From an uncultured Beijerinckiaceae bacterium (GTDB lineage Bacteria > Pseudomonadota > Alphaproteobacteria > Rhizobiales > Beijerinckiaceae), in assembly GCA_937873345.1 (NCBI GenBank), contig CALMRL010000470.1:1-9367 (forward strand): a stretch of 9,367 nucleotides of DNA. The letters are read 5' to 3'. Numbering within the stretch: the first letter of the stretch is position 1; the number at the start of each line of letters is the position of its first letter. The notes below the pieces were generated by a model, which worked only from the letters and a program-made list of their open reading frames with translations, had not been told where the DNA came from and did no database searches. Both the position numbers and the translations under genes were made by a program. This document shows positions 5,280-9,367 of the stretch, in pieces.

Positions 5280-6677
5280 TCAGCGCTCGTCCGGCGCCGC
5301 GTCGAGGTCGTCGCGACCGTAGCGCGAGGCCGTGCGGGGCGGCTCGTAGCCCTCGTCGGCCCCCTCGTCACGCCCCCCGCGGTAGGAGGTCTCGCGCACG
5401 CTCGTCTGCGGCTCGGGCCGGCCAATCGAGCCGGTGGCCGAGTTGGAGAAGCCGTCGCGCTGGTAGATGTCGTCGCGGAACTCGACCACGCCGTTGGGAT
5501 AGGCCCAGGCGGTGATGTAAACCCAATACACCGGCACCGGCTGCGCCAGCTTGACGTTGACTTGGCTGCCAGAGCGGATCGCCTCGTCGATCTGCGGGCG
5601 GCTCCAGCCGGGCGTGTCCTTCAGCAGCCACTGCACGTAGTCGCGGACGTTCTGCACGCGGATGCAACCCGAGGAGACGAAGCGGTTGTCGTCGCCGAAC
5701 ACGCCCTTCTCCGGGGTGTCGTGCATGTACACGCCGTAGGGATTGTTGATGTTGATGCGGACCACGCCGAGCGAGTTCTCGGTGCCGGGGTCTTCCTTGT
5801 AGGTGTACTGGGTGGCCTCGTTCGAGTGCCAGTTCACCGCGGAGGACGGGATCTCCTGGTCGCCCTTGAAGATGTGGATGCGGTGGTCGTTGAGATAGTT
5901 CGCATCGGCCAGCATCTTCGGGATCAGGTCCTTCTTGATGAGGCTCGGCGGCACGTGCCAGTACGGGTTGAAGTTGATGTCGAGCGCGCGCGTCTGCATC
6001 ACGGGCGACTGCCGGTCGATGCGGCCGACGCCGGCGCGGTGGTGGGTGGCGACCCTCCCGTCCTCCACCGTCTCGACCGCCTCGGCCGGGATGTTGGCCA
6101 TCACGTAGCGCTCGCCGAGGTTGCCGGAGAAGGACTTCAGGCGCACGAGGTTGGTTTCGAGCTGGTGCATCCTCGTGTCGGCCGGCACGTTCATCGCGCC
6201 CAGCACGTCGGCGCCGACGACGCCGTTCTCCTGGAAGCCATGGCGCGCCTGGAAGTGCTTGACGCCGACATCGACGTAGGAGTCGAACACCGGCGAGTTG
6301 CCGGCGGAGCTGTCGAGGTCCCCCGACACGATCAGGCGCTTGCGCAGGGCGACCACGGCCGGGCCGTTGCTGCCGAGCTTCAGGGTGCGGCCGGTCGGCA
6401 CGCGGCTCCAGCCGCCGCGCGCGACGATCTGGCGGTACTGCTCGATCGCCCGCTCGGTCGCATCGAAGGTCGCCTGCGAGAGGACGGGAGTGGTGGAGCG
6501 CTGCACCGACTGGCGGGCGTCGGCGTCGTAGCCCTGCGCCCACTCCGCCTGGTCGGAGAACTGCGCCTCCTGGGCGCATGCGGGAAGGATGGGCGTGATG
6601 ATGCCGGCGGAGGAAAGGAAGCCGGCGACGGAGGCGGCGCGCAGCATGCGGGCGCGAAGGTTGGGATTGCTTGCCAC
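5280..6677 (-). CDS. ldtP: Periplasmic L,D-transpeptidase, YcbB/LdtD type
   Basis: The enzyme would form L,D (3-3) cross-links in peptidoglycan, or attach proteins to it, in the periplasm. Using a GTG start at 6677 (GGAG 6 nt upstream; a TTG 12 nt earlier lacks this) the product has 465 residues. It starts with a signal peptide: Arg-rich n-region, hydrophobic core about 14-32, likely cleavage after PACA (residue 35). A peptidoglycan-binding domain follows at about 100-163 (TLKLGSNGPAVVALRKRL; VGVKHFQARHGFQENGVVG). The YkuD catalytic domain spans about 190-350, with the YcbB-type insert NPYWHVPPSLIKKDLIPKML, His319 in YMHDTPEK and Cys338 in SSGCIR. The C-terminal 50 or so residues form a charged Arg/Asp/Glu/Gly tail, probably disordered. 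An LdtR-like regulator gene lies directly upstream on the same strand. The gene symbol follows the Liberibacter pair by analogy. Confidence 0.93.
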   Translation of the reverse strand: MASNPNLRARMLRAASVAGFLSSAGIITPILPACAQEAQFSDQAEWAQGYDADARQSVQRSTTPVLSQATFDATERAIEQYRQIVARGGWSRVPTGRTLKLGSNGPAVVALRKRLIVSGDLDSSAGNSPVFDSYVDVGVKHFQARHGFQENGVVGADVLGAMNVPADTRMHQLETNLVRLKSFSGNLGERYVMANIPAEAVETVEDGRVATHHRAGVGRIDRQSPVMQTRALDINFNPYWHVPPSLIKKDLIPKMLADANYLNDHRIHIFKGDQEIPSSAVNWHSNEATQYTYKEDPGTENSLGVVRININNPYGVYMHDTPEKGVFGDDNRFVSSGCIRVQNVRDYVQWLLKDTPGWSRPQIDEAIRSGSQVNVKLAQPVPVYWVYITAWAYPNGVVEFRDDIYQRDGFSNSATGSIGRPEPQTSVRETSYRGGRDEGADEGYEPPRTASRYGRDDLDAAPDER

Positions 6678-6885
6678 TCTCAACTCCAAACGCCCAGGGG
6701 GCCGGAATGCGGCCGATGGGGCCGGCGACTGCCTGCATCGAGGCTACAGGCGACGGGGTTAAGAGACCGCGAACGGCGGGCGGTTTTGTGGCGGCGACGA
6801 CGGCGGCCCCGGCCTGAGCGGGCCGGCGCCGGGTTTCAGGCTCCCTGTTGCGGCCAGGGCACAAACGCCCGTCGCGGCGCCCGCG

Positions 6886-7455
6886 TCAGAGGCGGAAGCG
6901 GATCTGGTCGGTCCAGAAGCGCTCGAGGCGGGCGAGCGACTGGTTGAGCTGGGTGAACTCGCCCGACGAGATACCGCCGATCTGCTCCACCGTGGTGACG
7001 TGCTTGTCGTAGAGGCCGGCCACGATGGCGTGCACCTCCTTGCCCTTCGCCGTCAGGCTGATGCGAACCGAGCGGCGATCGAGGCGCGAGCGGGCGTGGT
7101 GCAGGAAGCCTTCCTCGACGAGCTTCTTCACGTTGTAGGACACGTTGGAGCCGAGATAGTAGCCCTTGGTGCGCAGCTCGCCCGCGGTCAGCTCCTTGTC
7201 GCCGATGTTGTAGAGCAGCAGCGCCTGCACCGCGTTGACGTCGGAGCGGCCGCGGCGGTCGAACTCGTCCTTGATCACGTCGAGCAGGCGGCGATGCAGG
7301 CGCTCGACCATCGTCAGCGCCTCGAGATAGGCCGGGCGCACCGCCGGCTCGTCGCGGGCGGCGGGCTCGCCGATCATCCCGTGGCCGCCGATCTCCATCA
7401 TGCCGGCCTCGACCGCGCCCATCTTCGCCTTCGCCGTCGTCGCTGCCGTCTTCAT
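6886..7455 (-). CDS. ldtR: MarR family transcriptional regulator, LdtR-like
   Basis: The 189-residue protein has a winged-helix MarR fold: dimerisation helix at about 41-66 (PAYLEALTMVERLHRRLLDVIK), helix-turn-helix at about 88-117 with recognition-helix region GYYLGSNVSYNVKKLVEEGF, wing RSRLDRRSVRISLT (122-135), and C-terminal dimerisation helices. The region resembles LdtR, known from Candidatus Liberibacter asiaticus and Sinorhizobium as a regulator of an L,D-transpeptidase gene and of osmotic tolerance. Here such a gene follows on the same strand after about 208 bp, which supports the assignment. ATG 7455 is chosen because GGGGACGGA precedes it; an in-frame ATG at 7497 has no good ribosome-binding site. 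Residues 1-40 are a poorly conserved Ala/Gly/Met-rich lead. Palindromes upstream may be autoregulatory sites. The MarR fold is sure; LdtR orthology is likely. Confidence 0.88.
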   Translation of the reverse strand: MKTAATTAKAKMGAVEAGMMEIGGHGMIGEPAARDEPAVRPAYLEALTMVERLHRRLLDVIKDEFDRRGRSDVNAVQALLLYNIGDKELTAGELRTKGYYLGSNVSYNVKKLVEEGFLHHARSRLDRRSVRISLTAKGKEVHAIVAGLYDKHVTTVEQIGGISSGEFTQLNQSLARLERFWTDQIRFRL

Positions 7456-7556
7456 GATCCGTCCCCGATTGTCCCGTCCGCCCGGCGGCGGCGCCATGTC
7501 ACGAGTGATAGACCCCGCGGATGAAAACGACTTTAAGCGAAAGACTGAATCGCGAG

Positions 7557-7574
7557 TTTACGAACTGGCGTAAA
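7557..7574. promoter_or_regulatory. Inverted repeat upstream of the ldtR-like gene (candidate operator)
   Basis: TTTACG-N6-CGTAAA is a perfect 6-bp inverted repeat, 102 bp upstream of the chosen MarR start, inside an AT-richer intergenic stretch. MarR proteins bind such 16-20 bp palindromes and often regulate their own gene. A second, weaker symmetric element, CTTT-N5-AAAG, lies at 7531-7543. Which protein binds is not known from sequence. Confidence 0.4.
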
Positions 7575-7716
7575 TGAACGCTGAAAGGCTCGAATACTGT
7601 CTCCGCCGACGCCCGCGACGAAGTATGCCTGGATACACTTTGCTAGGGTTGAAGAATTTCGATCGAATGCGAGCAATCCCTGCAGGACGGACAACCGGGA
7701 ACGAGCGTCGGGCGCG

Positions 7717-8217
7717 TCACGCTCCGCGGTGGGGGCGGCCGGCCTGGAAGGTGAGGGCGAAATAGAGCACGATCAGCACCACGTCGGAGGCGATCCAACT
7801 CGGCGCGATCACCTGCCGCACGCTCGCCGCGACGAAGATCTGCGAGATGGCGGCGAACAGCCAGAGCACGCCGCCCCAAGGCGTCGCCAGCCACAGTCCC
7901 ACCGCGGCGAGGAAGTCGATCACGGAGAAGAACATCACCGCCGCGCTCTGCGTCATGCGGAGATGGTCGAACAGGTCGTCGTGCGGCACCATGAAGGCCG
8001 ACCATTGCAGCAGGCCCTGGATGATCCAAAGCACCGCCAGGAGTCGCATGAAGACGACGAGGACCAACCCCCAGCGCGTCTCCACCTGCTCCCGCGCGGT
8101 GAGGCCGACGCGGATCGGCGCCTCGCCGGGATAGGGCGACGCCTCGTCCCCCAGGCCGCCGCCCGAAGCGCCGTTCAAGCCGCCGCCAGGGCGGGGATCG
8201 CCGGAGAGCAGGGTCAA
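7717..8217 (-). CDS. Four-helix membrane protein, DUF6163-like
   Basis: The predicted 166-residue protein has a soluble Gly/Pro-rich N-terminus (1-49) and four hydrophobic segments at about 51-71, 90-110, 114-133 and 143-158, ending in a short basic tail; it should be an inner-membrane protein. It resembles small DUF6163-type membrane proteins of Hyphomicrobiales, but I base that on general appearance and context, so the family name is tentative; no function is known. The proposed TTG start overlaps the stop of the upstream glutathione transferase gene as TTGA, which suggests coupling, but no clear Shine-Dalgarno supports it. A GTG at residue 45, just before the first helix, is an alternative. 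The same frame stays open far upstream through the neighbouring gene, which is a GC-rich shadow and not coding. Confidence 0.75.
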   Translation of the reverse strand: MTLLSGDPRPGGGLNGASGGGLGDEASPYPGEAPIRVGLTAREQVETRWGLVLVVFMRLLAVLWIIQGLLQWSAFMVPHDDLFDHLRMTQSAAVMFFSVIDFLAAVGLWLATPWGGVLWLFAAISQIFVAASVRQVIAPSWIASDVVLIVLYFALTFQAGRPHRGA

Positions 8218-9182
8218 CGCGCGTGCGGCTCGAAGGGATCGGAAGCGGGACCCACCGGCACCACCCCCGTCGGATTGATGAAGGGATGCGAGCGGTAGTA
8301 GTGGTTCTTGATGTGGTCGGGGCGGTAGGTCGAGGCCACGGCATCGATCGCCAGCATGTCGGCGAGATAGGCGGTCAAGGCGGGATAGTCCGCGATGCGC
8401 CGGATGTTGCACTTGAAATGGCCGACGTAGACGATGTCGAAGCGCGTCAACGTCGCCACCAGCCGCACGTCGGCCTCCGTCATCGCGTCGCCGGTGAGGT
8501 AGCGCTGCGCCGCCAACCGATGGTCGAGCAGGTCGAGCGTCTCGAACAGCGGGTGCACCGCCGCCTCGTAGGCCTCCTGCGTCGTCGCGAAGCCCGCCTT
8601 GTACACGCCGTTGTTCACCGTCTCGTAGACGAGGGCGTTGACGACGTCGATCTCGTGGCGAAGGTCGGCGGGGTAGAGGTTCGGCCCCGATGCCCCGCAG
8701 CCGTCGAAGGCCGCGTTCATCATCCGGATGATGTCGGCGGACTCGTTCGAGACGATGGTCGTCCGTTCGCGGTCCCACAGCACCGGCACGGTGACGCGAC
8801 CGGAATAGTCGGGCTTCGCTGCCGTGTAGACCTGATGAAGGAACGTCGCCTCGTGAATGGGATCGGGGATCACGCCGTCGCGCTCGCGAAAGCTGATGCC
8901 CCCCTCCGCCATCAGCCAGTCGGTGACCGAGAGCGAGATGGCGTCCTCCAACCCCTTCAGCTTGCGCACGATCAGGCAGCGCGTCGCCCAGGGGCAGAAA
9001 TAGGAGGCGTAGAGATGGTAGCGCCCGCGCTCCGCCTTGAAGCCGCCCTCTCGCGTCGGCCCGGGCGAGCCGTCGGCGGTGACGAAGTTGCGGAACTTGG
9101 AGGCGTCGCGCTCGAAGGCCCCGGCGTTCTTCTCCTGGTCGTAGCCGCGCTCGTGCCAGATGCCGTCGACGAGAACACCCAT
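8214..9182 (-). CDS. Glutathionyl-hydroquinone reductase (Xi-class glutathione transferase, YqjG/PcpF type)
   Basis: The 322-residue cytosolic enzyme would reduce glutathionyl-hydroquinones to hydroquinones using glutathione, a quinone detoxification step. The N-terminal thioredoxin-like domain contains the catalytic Cys63 in YFCPWATRC, the same position as in E. coli YqjG, followed by ISLSVTD and the glutathione-binding turn VSNESADIIRMMN. Upstream lies the family-typical FRNFVTADGSPGPT. The helical C-terminal domain carries NNGVYKAGFATTQEAYE and YLTGDAMTEADVRLVATLTRFD. The ATG at 9182 is chosen: GGGGAGAGAAG lies about 9 nt upstream and the length fits the family (about 320-330); an in-frame start at 9332 would add 50 unfamily-like residues. 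The membrane protein gene follows with a 4-bp overlap. A divergent gene starts about 170 bp upstream. Confidence 0.93.
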   Translation of the reverse strand: MGVLVDGIWHERGYDQEKNAGAFERDASKFRNFVTADGSPGPTREGGFKAERGRYHLYASYFCPWATRCLIVRKLKGLEDAISLSVTDWLMAEGGISFRERDGVIPDPIHEATFLHQVYTAAKPDYSGRVTVPVLWDRERTTIVSNESADIIRMMNAAFDGCGASGPNLYPADLRHEIDVVNALVYETVNNGVYKAGFATTQEAYEAAVHPLFETLDLLDHRLAAQRYLTGDAMTEADVRLVATLTRFDIVYVGHFKCNIRRIADYPALTAYLADMLAIDAVASTYRPDHIKNHYYRSHPFINPTGVVPVGPASDPFEPHAR

Positions 9183-9355
9183 TGCGAACGCTTCTCTCCC
9201 CTGCGGCGCAGGGACGCCCTTCGCTTGTAGCGGTAATCGCGGCGACGCTCCAAGCCCGGCATGACCTCGTTGACGCACAGGATGCATCGACGCCGCCACC
9301 GCTCCGGCGCATAAGGCCAACCGATCCCCCATCCCGAAGCCGCCGAGGAGCCGCC

Positions 9356-9367
9356 ATGACCCCCAGC
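9356..9367 (+). CDS. Start of a divergent gene, truncated by the window edge
   Basis: An ATG at 9356 is preceded by GAGGAG (9345-9350) with a 5-nt spacer, a near-ideal ribosome-binding site. Only four codons (Met-Thr-Pro-Ser) are inside the window, so nothing can be said of the product. The gene would be transcribed away from the glutathionyl-hydroquinone reductase, sharing the 9183-9355 region for its promoter. Confidence 0.5.

Noticed and set aside
5950..5959. GGCACGTGCC palindrome as a second parS
   Set aside because: Only the CACGTG centre matches; the flanking TTT/AAA required by the parS consensus is absent, and it lies in ordinary coding sequence.
6809..6826. CCGGCC-N6-GGCCGG hairpin between the MarR and transpeptidase genes as a terminator
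   Set aside because: There is no T-tract after the stem on the minus strand, and such GC stems are expected by chance here.
5073..6947. 624-codon plus-strand frame opposite the L,D-transpeptidase
   Set aside because: Antisense shadow with Val/Asp/Arg/His-biased composition and no domain; the opposite strand has an intact YkuD domain with catalytic residues.
7574..7765. Small plus-strand frame of 63 codons starting within the inverted repeat
   Set aside because: No ribosome-binding site, basic low-information sequence, and it overlaps the end of the membrane protein gene on the other strand.
8223..9230. 335-codon plus-strand frame opposite the glutathionyl-hydroquinone reductase
   Set aside because: Same antisense-shadow composition; the minus-strand protein is well recognised.
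9281..9288. GATGCATC palindrome between the divergent genes at the right edge
   Set aside because: Eight-base palindromes are frequent by chance, and no matching promoter elements or second copy were seen.
7717..9357. A single 546-codon minus-strand open frame
   Set aside because: Most of it reads the glutathionyl-hydroquinone reductase gene in the wrong frame as Arg/Gly/Ala-rich sequence; only the last part (membrane protein) is coding. GC-rich DNA keeps shadow frames open.

Overview
The window is very GC-rich and looks like an alphaproteobacterial chromosome, most likely Hyphomicrobiales (Rhizobiales). The indications are a MarR-type regulator resembling LdtR beside a YcbB-type L,D-transpeptidase, a perfect CtrA-type box (TTAA-N7-TTAAC), an EcfG-like promoter in front of a CsbD gene, and many GTG/TTG starts. 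The genus cannot be resolved from this sequence. No transposase, integrase, tRNA, rRNA or CRISPR array was seen, so this reads as ordinary chromosomal housekeeping and envelope/stress sequence rather than a mobile island.

Layout, left to right: the 3' end of an alpha/beta-hydrolase (phospholipase/carboxylesterase family) gene; a CtrA box followed by an unrecognised coiled-coil protein gene (+); a two-gene minus-strand operon for an ABC-2 polysaccharide-type exporter (permease, then ATPase, 11-bp overlap), with a parS-like palindrome in the 5' part of the ATPase gene; a small CsbD-family stress protein (+) with a good terminator; a flavin reductase-domain protein (-); about 545 bp with no convincing gene; a hydroxypyruvate isomerase (Hyi) family TIM-barrel enzyme (+, TTG start supported by a Shine-Dalgarno sequence); then a minus-strand run reading, in order of transcription, a glutathionyl-hydroquinone reductase, a four-helix membrane protein (DUF6163-like) overlapping it by TTGA, an LdtR-like MarR regulator, and a YcbB-like L,D-transpeptidase. 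The first codons of a divergent plus-strand gene appear at the right edge.

Functional themes: cell envelope (glycan exporter, L,D-transpeptidase and its probable regulator, DUF6163-like membrane protein), stress or redox (CsbD, glutathionyl-hydroquinone reductase, flavin reductase), and a lone glyoxylate-pathway isomerase. The best leads are regulatory: the CtrA box before the coiled-coil gene, the EcfG-like promoter before csbD, the palindrome cluster upstream of the ldtR-like gene, and the parS-like site inside the exporter ATPase gene. I did not find a convincing wholly new multi-gene system.
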